From: Murdochiella sp. Marseille-P8839
GTDB taxonomy: Bacteria > Bacillota > Clostridia > Tissierellales > Peptoniphilaceae
Assembly (NCBI GenBank): GCA_019753405.1
Contig: JAIKLF010000002.1
Span: 143,400-207,399, forward strand
Length of the DNA stretch: 64,000 nt
Direction of reading: 5' to 3'
The notes below the pieces were generated by a model. The model saw only the letters and a list, made by a program, of their open reading frames with translations. It searched no databases and was not told where the DNA came from. Below are positions 55,291 through 64,000 of this stretch, piece by piece; position 1 is the first letter of the stretch, and every line of letters starts with the position of its first letter. The position numbers were made by a program, and so were the translations under genes.

Positions 55291-56230
55291 ACGCATAGAT
55301 CAAACGAAGACGACCGAGCGGTCGTTGCCAAACGCCGAACTTTTCCGTCCGGTCGTTGCGCCCGAGAATAAATTGTGGCTCATTGATGCGCATTGTCACC
55401 TCGATGATGACGCCTATGACGAAAAACGCGAGGACGTTCTTTCCGCGTTGGAAAACGAAGGCGTTGAGGCGGTGGTCAATCCCGGCTGCGACGAAACCAG
55501 TTCCTTAAAGGCGCTCGCGCTGGCAAACCAATACGATCGCGTGTTTGCCTGCATTGGGACGCATCCGCATGAAGCCTCGAGCTATACATTTGAATGGGAA
55601 GCGCATATGCGCACGCTTGCCGGAGAAAAGAAAGTCGTTGCGATCGGCGAGATCGGCTTGGACTATCATTACGATTTTTCGCCGCGTGACACGCAGCGGA
55701 ACGTGTTTGAACGCCAGTTGGCGCTTGCCAAGGAACTGGATTTGCCCGTGGTCATCCACAGCCGCGAAGCGTGCGAAGATACCCTGGCTATCTTGAAAAA
55801 TTTCGGCTCTTCCATTCGCGCGCTGATGCATTCCTTTAATGAAGATCCGAAAATCTGGGAAGAATTGGCGGATTTCGGCTATTCCCTCTCCCTTGGCGGC
55901 ATGGTGACGTTTAAGAATGCCCGTTGGCCGAAGGAGTTGGCAAAATGCGTGGCGGCCGATCGCCTGCTCATCGAGACGGACGGACCGTATCTTGCGCCGG
56001 TACCGTATCGGGGGCGGTTGAACCTGCCTTGGTATGCCGCGCGGACGCTGGAAACTATCGCGGAACTTCGACAAGAATCGTTGCCGATGTTGGCAAAGCA
56101 GATACGACAAAACACCATCGCCTTCTTCGCTCTTCCTTTCGGAGCGAGCACTGCGGATAGCGCCTATTGCTCGACAAAGAGCAAGATAGGCGGCGCTTCA
56201 TCCGCGATCCGAAGAGGGGAGACATTCTGA
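55283..56230 (+). CDS. tatD: TatD-family metal-dependent deoxyribonuclease
   Basis: A 315-residue TIM-barrel hydrolase. Metal ligands appear in [12 protein letters not shown] near residue 36, GEIGLDYHY near 125, [13 protein letters not shown] near 160, LMHSFNEDP and [12 protein letters not shown] near 235. It probably acts as a 3'-5' DNase in repair or turnover. I chose the GTG at 55283, preceded by GGGGGA and overlapping metG by 8 bases; about 35 residues come before the barrel, longer than usual. Some of the last 40 residues ([16 protein letters not shown]) look non-conserved. metG-tatD-rnmV-rsmA is a common Bacillota order. Confidence 0.9.
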   Translation: MTERIDQTKTTERSLPNAELFRPVVAPENKLWLIDAHCHLDDDAYDEKREDVLSALENEGVEAVVNPGCDETSSLKALALANQYDRVFACIGTHPHEASSYTFEWEAHMRTLAGEKKVVAIGEIGLDYHYDFSPRDTQRNVFERQLALAKELDLPVVIHSREACEDTLAILKNFGSSIRALMHSFNEDPKIWEELADFGYSLSLGGMVTFKNARWPKELAKCVAADRLLIETDGPYLAPVPYRGRLNLPWYAARTLETIAELRQESLPMLAKQIRQNTIAFFALPFGASTADSAYCSTKSKIGGASSAIRRGETF

Positions 56231-56805
56231 TGCGCATCCGGGAAGTCATTGTCGTCGAAGGCAAAGATGACGTGGCTGCTGTGAAGGCGGCGGTGGATGC
56301 CCAGTGTCTGACGACACACGGTCATGGCTTGAATGAACGGCTGTTGCAGGATATCGAAGAGGCGGCGGAACGCTGCGGCATCATCATCCTGACGGATCCG
56401 GATTATGCCGGAAAGCGCATTCGTCGCATCCTTACCGAGCACGTTCCGCAGGCGAAACAGGCGTATATTACCCGCGTCTCAGCGACGAAAGGCGATGACA
56501 TCGGCGTGGAAAATGCCTCGCCGGAAGCGATTCGCGAAGCGCTCAAACGCGCGCGGGCGACGCTTTGTGAAGAACGTCATGAATTTGATGCCGCGGATCT
56601 CTTTGCGCATGGTCTGGACGGTGCCCCGGGGGCGAAGGAGCGGCGCATCGCGCTGGCCGCCGCACTGGGAATCAGCTACGGCAATGCCAAACAGATGTTG
56701 GCACGTCTCAATGATTTCGGCGTCACCCGGGAGGAGTTTGAAATAGCTATGCAGGCCGTTCATGAGGAACGACGAGAGGTTTCGGATAACGGGGAAGTCT
56801 CCTAA
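56230..56805 (+). CDS. rnmV: Ribonuclease M5
   Basis: A 191-residue Toprim-fold nuclease that makes the final cuts in 5S rRNA maturation, known from low-GC Gram-positives. The Toprim core is clear: EVIVVEGKDDVAAVKAA near residue 4, GIIILTDPDYAGKRIRRIL near 55 with the DPD pair, and the family phrase GVENASPEAIREAL. The start codon overlaps the tatD stop (TGATG), with GAGGGGAG upstream. The rsmA gene follows 44 bases later, the classic rnmV-rsmA pairing. Confidence 0.95.
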   Translation: MRIREVIVVEGKDDVAAVKAAVDAQCLTTHGHGLNERLLQDIEEAAERCGIIILTDPDYAGKRIRRILTEHVPQAKQAYITRVSATKGDDIGVENASPEAIREALKRARATLCEERHEFDAADLFAHGLDGAPGAKERRIALAAALGISYGNAKQMLARLNDFGVTREEFEIAMQAVHEERREVSDNGEVS

Positions 56806-56849
56806 GATAACGAGGAACAGTCCGCCATGTAGCGATCAAGGGGGAGTGA

Positions 56850-57725
56850 ATGATCGACGAACGCCTATATATGCCTTCCGTTCTTCGTACGGTGATGAAG
56901 CGTCATCATTTGCGCTTTACGAAGTCGCTGGGCCAAAATTTTCTCATTGACGGCAATGCCGTGCGCAAGATTGTGGAAACTGCCGGAATTACCGCAGAAG
57001 ACACGGTCCTCGAGGTCGGCCCGGGCATCGGCACTCTGACGCAAGCCCTTCTCGAAACGGGTGCACACGTGATTACTGTGGAGCTGGATCGCACGTTTTA
57101 TCCCGTGCTGGAAGAAGCCTTTGGCGACAATCCACGTTTTTCGCTGTTGAAGGGGGATGCGCTGAAGCTTCCTCTGGAAGAGGAACTCGAACGGCTGGCC
57201 CCCGGAGCCACGGTGCACGTGGTCGCCAACGTTCCCTATTACATTACAACGCCGCTTCTGCGTCGTTTTCTGGATGATGCGCTTCCGATCGAAACCATCA
57301 CCGTGCTGGTACAGAACGAAGTGGCGGATCGCATGACGGCCGCCCCGGGAACGAAAACGTATGGCGCACTTTCGCTTTTACTGGCGCTTTATGGCAAAGC
57401 AACCAAAGCATTTACGGTTCCGCGCACATCATTTTTGCCGCCGCCAAAAGTGGACTCGGCAGTGGTACATTTGAAAAAAGATCCTCTGGGCAATCTCACC
57501 GCAACGCAGCGTGATGCCGTGAATGCCATCGTTCGGCAGGCGTTTTTGGAACGGCGAAAGATGGTAAAAAAATCACTCATGCATTCCACCGGAGCGGATG
57601 CCCAAGCCATCGAGTCGTTCCTGGTTTCGCGCGGCCTGCCAAAAACGGCGCGGGCGGAGAATCTATCGCCGGAGGATTTCGTGGCACTTTGGAAAACTTT
57701 TGGGTATAAAGACGAGCGAAAGTAG
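56850..57725 (+). CDS. rsmA: 16S rRNA dimethyladenosine transferase
   Basis: A 291-residue methyltransferase that dimethylates two adjacent adenosines near the 3' end of 16S rRNA, a late 30S assembly step. Signatures: FTKSLGQNFLIDGNAVRKIV near residue 25, the SAM loop VLEVGPGIGTLTQALLE near 50, VANVPYYITTPLL with the catalytic NVPYY motif near 125, and FTVPRTSFLPPPKVDSAVV near 190. The C-terminal helical domain is complete. GGGGGAG precedes the start. Confidence 0.96.
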   Translation: MIDERLYMPSVLRTVMKRHHLRFTKSLGQNFLIDGNAVRKIVETAGITAEDTVLEVGPGIGTLTQALLETGAHVITVELDRTFYPVLEEAFGDNPRFSLLKGDALKLPLEEELERLAPGATVHVVANVPYYITTPLLRRFLDDALPIETITVLVQNEVADRMTAAPGTKTYGALSLLLALYGKATKAFTVPRTSFLPPPKVDSAVVHLKKDPLGNLTATQRDAVNAIVRQAFLERRKMVKKSLMHSTGADAQAIESFLVSRGLPKTARAENLSPEDFVALWKTFGYKDERK

Positions 57726-57751
57726 AACAGCGAAAAAGAAAGGATAATCTA

Positions 57752-57982
57752 ATGGCAGAAGTAACGATTTACACCTCACCGACCTGCGTACACTGCAAGG
57801 CGACAAAGGCGTTTATGGCGGATAACAACATTGCGTACACGGAAAAGGATGTGGCGGCGGATGCCGAGGCGCGCAAATGGATGCTCGATCGCGGCTATCG
57901 CGGTGTTCCCGTTATCGTGGTCGATGGCGAAGAAATCATCGGTTTCGATCAGAAGAAACTTAGCGAATTACTGAAGAAATAA
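57752..57982 (+). CDS. Glutaredoxin-like thioredoxin-fold protein
   Basis: A 76-residue redox protein. The active site is SPTCVHCKATK (CxxC at residues 11-14), and the cis-proline loop is GYRGVPVIVVDGEEIIGFDQ. This matches the NrdH/glutaredoxin-like family of Gram-positives, which may take electrons from thioredoxin reductase or low-molecular-weight thiols. Presence of a gamma-glutamylcysteine ligase gene at 2231 makes a thiol-linked role plausible. AAAGGA lies before the start, and a perfect terminator follows. Confidence 0.88.
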   Translation: MAEVTIYTSPTCVHCKATKAFMADNNIAYTEKDVAADAEARKWMLDRGYRGVPVIVVDGEEIIGFDQKKLSELLKK

Positions 57983-57993
57983 ACAGACAAACA

Positions 57994-58039
57994 CCAAAAA
58001 AGGACGTAGGAGAAGATTCTCTCCTACGTCCTTTTTTGG
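57994..58039. terminator. Bidirectional terminator
   Basis: CCAAAAAAGGACGTAGGAGA pairs perfectly over 20 bp with its complement (58020-58039), loop AGATTC. It ends both the rightward glutaredoxin operon and the leftward DUF1858 gene. Confidence 0.95.
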
Positions 58040-58330
58040 TTAGCATTCGTTCAGCTTTTCCACCAGCATGTCCGGGTCAATGCCGTGTACCCAGGCGGCT
58101 TGTTCCACGGTTTCCATGAGCGAGCTGGGACAACCGATACAGCCCATGCCGATGAGCATCAAGGTCTGGATGGTGCGCGGCTTACGCTGAATCACTTCCG
58201 AAATGAGCATATCCTTGGTGATCAGCACCTCTTTCTTTTCGCTACTTTCTTTTTCGCTGTCCGGCGAAGCGGTTACTTTATCCTGCGGGGTGATGTCCTC
58301 CGCGGTCGATTGATGTTGAAACAGATTCAT
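58040..58330 (-). CDS. DUF1858 domain protein
   Basis: A 96-residue protein. The N-terminal 35 residues are polar (Ser/Glu/Lys-rich); the DUF1858 domain follows with ITKDMLISEVIQRKPRTIQTLMLIGMGCIGCPSSLMETVEQAAWVHG in continuous order. The CIGC pair is the family's putative redox disulfide, and the domain is often tied to hybrid-cluster proteins or anaerobic redox metabolism. GGAGG precedes the start. It stands alone, convergent with the glutaredoxin gene. Confidence 0.88.
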   Translation of the reverse strand: MNLFQHQSTAEDITPQDKVTASPDSEKESSEKKEVLITKDMLISEVIQRKPRTIQTLMLIGMGCIGCPSSLMETVEQAAWVHGIDPDMLVEKLNEC

Positions 58331-58639
58331 TGTGCCTCCTTACTACGGATACAACCTTATCACTCTTTTTATCCAAAAAAAACAAAATGAAACAAATGAC
58401 GATTCATTTTGTCGGGATTCTTTGCGGAACAGCATCAGTGTAGCAAAAGGAGCCTACAGAATCAATGCGATGAGCAGGTAAGTATGTTACTATAAAAAAG
58501 ATAAGAATGACCACGGTGAAAGTCGTGTTTTAACGCTTCGACAGATGTAGGAACAAATTGTATTTCGCATCGGTCTGTCGGTTATCCATTGGAATGCAAA
58601 AACAAAAATGCAAGGAATTGTTTTCTGGAAAGGGGAATC
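58331..58639. other. Intergenic region before the M18 aminopeptidase gene
   Basis: Two inverted repeats are seen: CAAAATGAA...TTCATTTTG (about 58382-58411) and CGACAGA...TCTGTCG (about 58538-58580). A -10-like TATAAA lies at 58491-58496. No gene or known riboswitch is recognised. Confidence 0.4.
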
Positions 58640-60025
58640 ATGAAATACGAGAGAACGAATGTGTGGGAAGCCCTCACGGATGATGAATGCAAGGAAATGG
58701 AAGCCTATAGTCAGGAATACATCACATTTTTATCCCGGGCAAAAACAGAACGCTTAGCCCATGATTACATTGTGAATGCCGCGAAAGAAGCGGGATTTCT
58801 GACGCTTGACGAGGCGCTCAAGAAGGGCATTAAGCCGGGGGACAAGATTGTTGCTTCCAACCGCGGAAAAAGCGCCGCGCTCTTTGTCGTAGGCAAGGAT
58901 TTATGCGAGGGCATGGACATTGTCGGCTCGCATATTGATGCGCCCAGATTGGATATTAAAGCCAATCCGCTACATGAAGACGGCAACATGGCCTATCTTC
59001 GCACGCACTATTATGGTGGCGTGAAGAAATACCATTGGGTGAATACGCCGCTGGCCTTGCACGGTGTGCTGTTTACGAAAGACGGCAAGCGTGTCGAGGT
59101 GCACATCGGCGAGGAACCGACTGATCCGGTGTTCTACATCAACGATCTGCTCATTCATCTTTCTCGTAACCCGAACCAAAAATCCTCTGCCGAAAATATT
59201 ACCGGCGAGCGGCTTCAGATTGTGATTGGCCACAGCAGCCGCGGCAAGAAGGAAGACGATAAGGATCCCATTCAGACGAATATTCTGTCCATTCTGCATG
59301 AAAAATATGGCATCGAAGAAGAGGATTTTCAGGTGGCGGAACTGGAAGCTGTTCCGGCCGGCCCGGCACGGGAAGTCGGCTTTGACCGCTCGCTCATTGC
59401 AGGGCACGGTCATGACGATCGCATCTGCTCCTTTGCCAACCTGAAAGCCATTTTAGAAACGGAAAAGCCGGAGCGCACGACGGTCGGCCTTTTCGTGGAC
59501 AAAGAAGAGGTTGGCTCCATCGGCAACACCGGCATGAAGTCTCATTTCTTCGTCAATGTGGTCGCGGAGATTATCGCCTCGGCGAAAGGCGAGTACAGCG
59601 AGCTTTATCTCAAGCGTTCGATGGCACGTTCCCGCGTGCTCTCCGCAGACGTCACTGCCGCATTTGATCCGCAATATGAAGGTACGCAAGTCTTTGAAAA
59701 GCAGAACACGGCCCTCCTCGGTTGCGGCGTAGCCATTGCTAAGTACACGGGATCCGGCGGAAAAGGCGGCTCCAACGATGCCAACGCTGAATTCTTAAAT
59801 GATGTGCGTCAGATTTTCAAAGCCAATGGCGTGATCTATCAAACCGCTGAGCTCGGCGCCGTGGATGCCGGTGGCGGCGGCACGATCGCCTATATTCTTG
59901 CCGAATACGGCGCGGATGTCGTCGATTGCGGCACGGCCATGCTCTCCATGCATGCACCGATCGAGTTGGCCTCCAAGGCGGACGCCTATGAAACCTATCG
60001 CGCTTATCGCGCGTTCTTGAAATAG
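58640..60025 (+). CDS. M18-family aspartyl/aminopeptidase
   Basis: A 461-residue cytosolic zinc aminopeptidase of the M18 family (bacterial ApeA-like). Metal and catalytic blocks: VGSHIDAPRLDIKANPL near 110 (first His), IAGHGHDDRICSFANLKAI near 255 (bridging Asp), FVDKEEVGSIGNTGMKSHF near 290 (catalytic Glu pair), LSADVTAAFDPQY near 335 and the late His in AMLSMHAPIELAS near 435. It removes N-terminal residues from peptides, probably serving amino-acid fermentation. AAAGGGG sets the start at 58640; an upstream in-frame ATG lacks a ribosome site. The adhesin gene follows after 40 bases. Confidence 0.92.
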   Translation: MKYERTNVWEALTDDECKEMEAYSQEYITFLSRAKTERLAHDYIVNAAKEAGFLTLDEALKKGIKPGDKIVASNRGKSAALFVVGKDLCEGMDIVGSHIDAPRLDIKANPLHEDGNMAYLRTHYYGGVKKYHWVNTPLALHGVLFTKDGKRVEVHIGEEPTDPVFYINDLLIHLSRNPNQKSSAENITGERLQIVIGHSSRGKKEDDKDPIQTNILSILHEKYGIEEEDFQVAELEAVPAGPAREVGFDRSLIAGHGHDDRICSFANLKAILETEKPERTTVGLFVDKEEVGSIGNTGMKSHFFVNVVAEIIASAKGEYSELYLKRSMARSRVLSADVTAAFDPQYEGTQVFEKQNTALLGCGVAIAKYTGSGGKGGSNDANAEFLNDVRQIFKANGVIYQTAELGAVDAGGGGTIAYILAEYGADVVDCGTAMLSMHAPIELASKADAYETYRAYRAFLK

Positions 60026-60065
60026 ACACCGAGGAAATGCTGCTCACGCGAAAGGGGAAGAAAAA

Positions 60066-63000
60066 ATGAAACGCCATAAGATACCCGTAGTCCTTGCAGG
60101 CATATTGATGCTGTTGACCATGTTTTGGGCAAAACCGGCCTTTGCAGGTGACGTTCAGGTTACGAACCTGACGGACCTTAAAGATGCGATAGAGGAGGGT
60201 AATTCAGTTACCCTAATGAACGATATTGATGTAACGGAAGAATTGACATTTCCTGCTGGCTATCATGGCGAAATTTTTTCTTCTCATAGTACTTTACGAC
60301 TGGCTGATGGTGTCAACAATATGTTTGTTATACCGGACGGCACAAAGGTAACGTTTAATAGCCTTATCTTTGATGGACAGGAACATGGGCGTATTATTGA
60401 TGCCGGCGAAGCGAACGTGACGATTAAAAACTCAACCCTTAAAAACGCAACAACGGAGCCGTTTACACAGAAGATTGTCGACGACAAGGATACGCAACGC
60501 TATGAAGGCGGTGCGATTTATGCGGCCCATACGACGTTGAATTTGGAAGATACCATTTTTGAAAAGAACCACACGAAAGCTGTAGTGCCGAGCCCAGGCG
60601 CACCGCATGGTGGCGCCATTGTTTCCTATTCGGCAAATATTAAAATAACCGGCGGCTCATTTAAAGGCAACTATACGGGGAAAGTGGATAAAGAAAAAGC
60701 TGCTCATGGTGAGGGTGGTGCGATCAAATTGCATCCGGGATCCACATTAACCATCAATGACGCCAATGTGACTACAAAAGACATGACAGTTTTCGAAGGC
60801 AACCACTTAGATGCTTCCGGGGATGATGGCGGAAGACAAGGCGGCGCGATCGAAGCAACGCAGTCGACAGTATCTATCTACGGTACTACTTTTCAAATTA
60901 AAGGCCCCTTTAACACGGGCGGCGCAATCAAATTTGAAAACTGCCAGGGAAGCCACAAAGCCGTTGTCGAGAATTGTAATTTTACAATACTGCCAAACCA
61001 AGGTGATTGGGGATTTGGCGTTGCCGGCGGTGCGATAACATCAGAAGGATCTATCCTGTCAATTAATAAGTCTTCGTTTAATACGGGTGAGGGCACTCGA
61101 GTAGTTGAAGCAGGGGGGTTAATTCAAGTCGTTAAAGATGGTGAATTTAATCTTACTAACTCAACACTTACAGGATCCGGTGCGTGGTTTAATGGTAACA
61201 GACATACGGCCAATACCGGTGGAGCAATCTGCTTCTATGACGGATCGACAGTTACGGCAAATATTGAAAATACAACTATCAAAAACTTTATGGTAGATGG
61301 TGCCGGTGCCGGAATATCGGTGGCGAAGGCTGCAGGTCATGAAGCCGAAGTCAAGTTGACCATGACAAATACTACTATCGAGAACACAGCTGCTTATGTT
61401 TGGCAGGGAACTGCACATGGCGGCGCGATGTTTGTAGGAAAAGGCAACACGGTAACGATTAATGGTGGAAAAATCTCTTCTCAGACCGCATCAAACAATG
61501 CCGGCGGTATCTTTAATGAAGGTTCTGTTACGATCACAGGTAGCGATAAGGGCACTGCTCAGATAACCGGAAATGCTGCCTACCAAATGGTTGGTGGAAT
61601 TTATAATGATGGATATCTGAAGATTGACAATGCTACCTTTAGTGGCAACAAAAAAGGTGACTGGTCTACCGGTGATGCACATGTACTTGATAAAACTGAA
61701 ATGGGCGGAATCAATATCTACGCGGATCAAGACGTTATTATTACCCCGGAAGCAAAATTTGACGAAAATGATATTCGTGTCCTGGATGGGCAATCCAAGA
61801 TCCTTTTGACCGGACCATTAAAGAACAAGATTAATGTTTCTATCAGTGAGAAGAAAAAAACGCACAGTGATCCAAAGAGCATTTTTGACCGCTATTCCGA
61901 GACACAGGAAAGATACATCGGCTATACAGTGGCAGGTGGAACAGAAGGCTACATGCCAACCGCTGCAGACGCCCAAAAAATCCATTATGTATCAAAAGAT
62001 GCAAGTCAGCCCATTGCAGCTGTCGATGATCATACGTCAATTGGAAAATGGGATTATGTATTTAATCCGGAAGCAAAGACCGTTGTTTTAGGCCAGCGTG
62101 CCAAGATGACATACCATGCGAATTATAATGATAAGAATGCAAAATTCGAGGATGGATCGAAGGAAAAAGAGCAACTTTACACCTTCTTTGGTTCCGGAAA
62201 CGGTGAGCCCAAGGTTTCCGTGAATGACGTTGCCGTTACCTATCTGACCGAATTGGAAGAGAAGCCGGTTTCTAAGTGGATTTTTGACGGATGGTATAAC
62301 CATACGCCAAAACAGCCGCCTGTTGACGACGCCGGATGTGCGGATTTCCGAAACACGAAGAAGAATAATAATGTTGCTGATTACAAGGTAAACTTTGCCG
62401 ACGCCTATTTTACGAACACAGAGGCCAAGATTACTGCTATTGTTAACCCCAATGAGTTGCACGTCTATGCCGGTTGGAAGCCGCTCGAAATTAGATTGGA
62501 AAAAGTTTGGGAAGATGCAACGGCGAAAACAAAAGCACAGCAGGCTACAATAACCCTTACTTCCGATCCGGCGGGCACGAATGAAAGCTTTACTGCGGAT
62601 AGAAATACGCTCACGAAGACATACGATGAACTGGACAAGTATCTCGAAGATGGTAAAACAGAAATCAGGTATACGGTGGATGAACCCTCCGTTCCGGACG
62701 GTTATACCAAAACAGTTGTAGAGAAAGCAAGCAACGATGGTTCTGTTGTGAACTACTCGGTGACGAATACGAAGAAAGACAAACTCTACAAGGTTGTTCA
62801 TGAATTTAAAGCAGCCGAGGGCATGACGGTTGCTTTACCGCAGGATATTAAAAATTGGACGCCGGCGGATCAAAACGATAAGACCGACGGAACAACAGTA
62901 AAACCGTCAGATTTTGCGAACAAAGCGTACAACGATACGGTTAATGACGGGAAATGGGAATTTGTATCTTGGAATAAGACGGAAGATACGATAAATGGTG

Positions 63001-63713
63001 CCGACGTTAAATTTGTGGGAACATGGAAATTTACCAAGACACCACCGACGCCGCCGAAACCGAAAAAAATCAACATTCCGGTCCAAAAGGTTTGGAATGA
63101 TCAGGACGACAAAGATAAAAAGCGTCCGATGGAAATCACCGTGCAGCTTCTTGCCAACGATCAACCGGTAGAAGGAAAGACCTTGCAGCTGACAGCAGGT
63201 AATCAGTGGACGGCCAGTTTTGAAGGCTTAGATGAGAAGCTTACAACGGGAACCGAGATTGTCTATACCGTCGAGGAGACTCCGGTTCCGAATGGTTATA
63301 CGGCAAGCATTTCCGGTGATGCGAAGAACGGTTTCACAATCACAAATAGCTATACACCGAATCCGACCCCGAATCCGAATCCAAACCCGGATCCGAACCC
63401 CAATCCGGATCCAAACCCCAATCCGGATCCGAATCCCAACCCGAATCCGAACCCGACGCCGGATCCGAAACCGAACCCGGAACCGAAGCCGAATCCGGAA
63501 CCGAAGCCGACACCTGAGCCGACGCCGCAGCCGGAACCAACGCCGAATCCGACGCCGACACCAAAACCGGAACCGAAGCCGGAGCCAAAACCGATAGCGC
63601 CCCCGAAAAAACCGGAAGCGCCGAAAACTGGGGAGGAAATTCAGTTGGTAATGGGCACGGTAATGACGCTGCTGTCCGCAGGTGCATATCTTGGAATGAA
63701 GAAGAAAAAATAA
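60066..63713 (+). CDS. Sortase-anchored surface adhesin (beta-helix, SHIRT, Cna-B)
   Basis: A 1215-residue exported protein. The signal peptide runs to about residue 28 (VLAGILMLLTMFW, cleavage after AFA). Residues about 30-590 are a right-handed beta-helix of Asn/Gly-rich repeats (GGAI, GGIF, NTGGAI). An InlB-like region lies near 680-805, then Cna-B domains near 808-905 (IRLEKVWED) and 1001-1093 (IPVQKVWND) around a SHIRT domain near 907-990 (LYKVVHEF). A Pro-Asn/Glu/Lys wall-spanning tract (about 1097-1183) precedes an APKTG sorting signal, a hydrophobic span and KKKK. It should be wall-linked and bind host or neighbour surfaces. The beta-helix DNA is AT-richer than its surroundings. Confidence 0.9.
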   Translation: MKRHKIPVVLAGILMLLTMFWAKPAFAGDVQVTNLTDLKDAIEEGNSVTLMNDIDVTEELTFPAGYHGEIFSSHSTLRLADGVNNMFVIPDGTKVTFNSLIFDGQEHGRIIDAGEANVTIKNSTLKNATTEPFTQKIVDDKDTQRYEGGAIYAAHTTLNLEDTIFEKNHTKAVVPSPGAPHGGAIVSYSANIKITGGSFKGNYTGKVDKEKAAHGEGGAIKLHPGSTLTINDANVTTKDMTVFEGNHLDASGDDGGRQGGAIEATQSTVSIYGTTFQIKGPFNTGGAIKFENCQGSHKAVVENCNFTILPNQGDWGFGVAGGAITSEGSILSINKSSFNTGEGTRVVEAGGLIQVVKDGEFNLTNSTLTGSGAWFNGNRHTANTGGAICFYDGSTVTANIENTTIKNFMVDGAGAGISVAKAAGHEAEVKLTMTNTTIENTAAYVWQGTAHGGAMFVGKGNTVTINGGKISSQTASNNAGGIFNEGSVTITGSDKGTAQITGNAAYQMVGGIYNDGYLKIDNATFSGNKKGDWSTGDAHVLDKTEMGGINIYADQDVIITPEAKFDENDIRVLDGQSKILLTGPLKNKINVSISEKKKTHSDPKSIFDRYSETQERYIGYTVAGGTEGYMPTAADAQKIHYVSKDASQPIAAVDDHTSIGKWDYVFNPEAKTVVLGQRAKMTYHANYNDKNAKFEDGSKEKEQLYTFFGSGNGEPKVSVNDVAVTYLTELEEKPVSKWIFDGWYNHTPKQPPVDDAGCADFRNTKKNNNVADYKVNFADAYFTNTEAKITAIVNPNELHVYAGWKPLEIRLEKVWEDATAKTKAQQATITLTSDPAGTNESFTADRNTLTKTYDELDKYLEDGKTEIRYTVDEPSVPDGYTKTVVEKASNDGSVVNYSVTNTKKDKLYKVVHEFKAAEGMTVALPQDIKNWTPADQNDKTDGTTVKPSDFANKAYNDTVNDGKWEFVSWNKTEDTINGADVKFVGTWKFTKTPPTPPKPKKINIPVQKVWNDQDDKDKKRPMEITVQLLANDQPVEGKTLQLTAGNQWTASFEGLDEKLTTGTEIVYTVEETPVPNGYTASISGDAKNGFTITNSYTPNPTPNPNPNPDPNPNPDPNPNPDPNPNPNPNPTPDPKPNPEPKPNPEPKPTPEPTPQPEPTPNPTPTPKPEPKPEPKPIAPPKKPEAPKTGEEIQLVMGTVMTLLSAGAYLGMKKKK
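63356..63596. repeat. Proline-rich coding repeat in the adhesin
   Basis: Degenerate six-base steps (CCGAAT, CCGGAT, CCGAAG) encode Pro-x dipeptides, first mostly PN/PD and then PE/PK/PT. It is prone to slippage, so the length may vary between strains. Confidence 0.85.
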
Positions 63714-63746
63714 AGCTCCATTCTTCACAAGGAAAGTGAAGTGATG

Positions 63747-63789
63747 AAATCCCCGAGCTACGTGGAGAAGCGTAGCACGGGGATTTTTT
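63747..63789 (+). terminator. Adhesin gene terminator
   Basis: AATCCCCGAGCTACG pairs with CGTAGCACGGGGATT (one mismatch) around a seven-base loop, followed by a T run. Confidence 0.88.
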
Positions 63790-63884
63790 GATGGGAGCTA
63801 ACCCTCTAAGGTCTGCTTGCGATAGGTCTTTTCAAGTGATCTTAATATTTAGCCCTGTAAATCTTTATTTTTATTGTGCGGAAA

Positions 63885-64000
63885 GTGGTGGTGATTTAAC
63901 GAAAACGCCGTACCGCCACCATCGTTTTTGCCCTCGGCGATGGTGGTGATTTGGCGAAAATGCTATACCACCACCATCGTTTGTGCCTTTGACAGTGGTG
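63885..64000. repeat. Tandem hairpin array, GTGGTGGTGATTT family, cut by window end
   Basis: TGGTGGTGATTT occurs at 63886 and 63941, and TGGTG again at 63996: period 55 bp. Arms GGTGGTG and CACCACC enclose a loop with GGCGAAAATGC or AACGAAAACGCC. Same plan as the other families but a new sequence. Confidence 0.8.

Overview
The window reads as chromosomal DNA of a low-to-mid GC Gram-positive anaerobe (Bacillota, Clostridia/Tissierellia; a Peptoniphilaceae-type anaerobic coccus is my best guess, from family-level impressions only). Pointers are the rpsF-ssb-rpsR and yybS-gdpP-rplI-dnaB gene order, DnaD/DnaI primosome proteins, ribonuclease M5, a CWB2 cell-wall protein, an ECF-type QueT, a sortase-anchored adhesin, and strong AGGAGG-like ribosome sites. 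I recognise no rRNA or tRNA gene.

Layout. 1-5.6 kb: 3' end of acetate kinase, a HAD phosphatase/MBL hydrolase pair, a two-gene operon of a GCS2-type glutamate-cysteine ligase and a permuted ATP-grasp ligase, and queT behind a class I preQ1 riboswitch with terminator. 5.6-6.8 kb: an intact IS481-like element bracketed by 25-bp direct repeats. 6.9-16.5 kb: polysaccharide deacetylase, a UvrD helicase fused to a Cys-rich nuclease, an ABC exporter with an odd acidic N-terminus, a CAP/CWB2 wall protein, exonuclease III. 16.7-19.6 kb: M16C metallopeptidase. 20-30.5 kb: ribosomal protein, single-strand-binding, c-di-AMP phosphodiesterase, replicative helicase and helicase-loader genes, then nnrE. 30.6-36.7 kb: serS, murG, a split chromate-type transporter, murF and ddl. 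36.8-41.9 kb: a three-gene block (unknown protein, BrxD-like ATPase, DEAD helicase) resembling the Shango anti-phage system. 41.9-44.5 kb: another ABC exporter. 45.8-50.9 kb: ASCH protein, TetR regulator, radical SAM enzyme with metK, a membrane protein. 51-60 kb: tyrS, an MFS permease, metG-tatD-rnmV-rsmA-glutaredoxin, a DUF1858 protein, an M18 aminopeptidase. 60-63.7 kb: a 1215-residue adhesin.

The most unusual feature is intergenic. Two large non-coding islands (21.14-22.95 kb and 44.45-45.80 kb) and the right edge are built of tandem hairpin units. Unrelated sequence families share a 53-55 bp period and the same plan: 8-10 bp inverted arms, a loop carrying a GAAA-like core, then a spacer. 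A 43-bp and a 40-bp family lie beside them. Many other spacers carry short tandem repeats of 17, 20, 21, 27 or 35 bp, and two membrane proteins carry low-complexity inserts. I see no CRISPR-type repeat/spacer arrangement and no cas genes.
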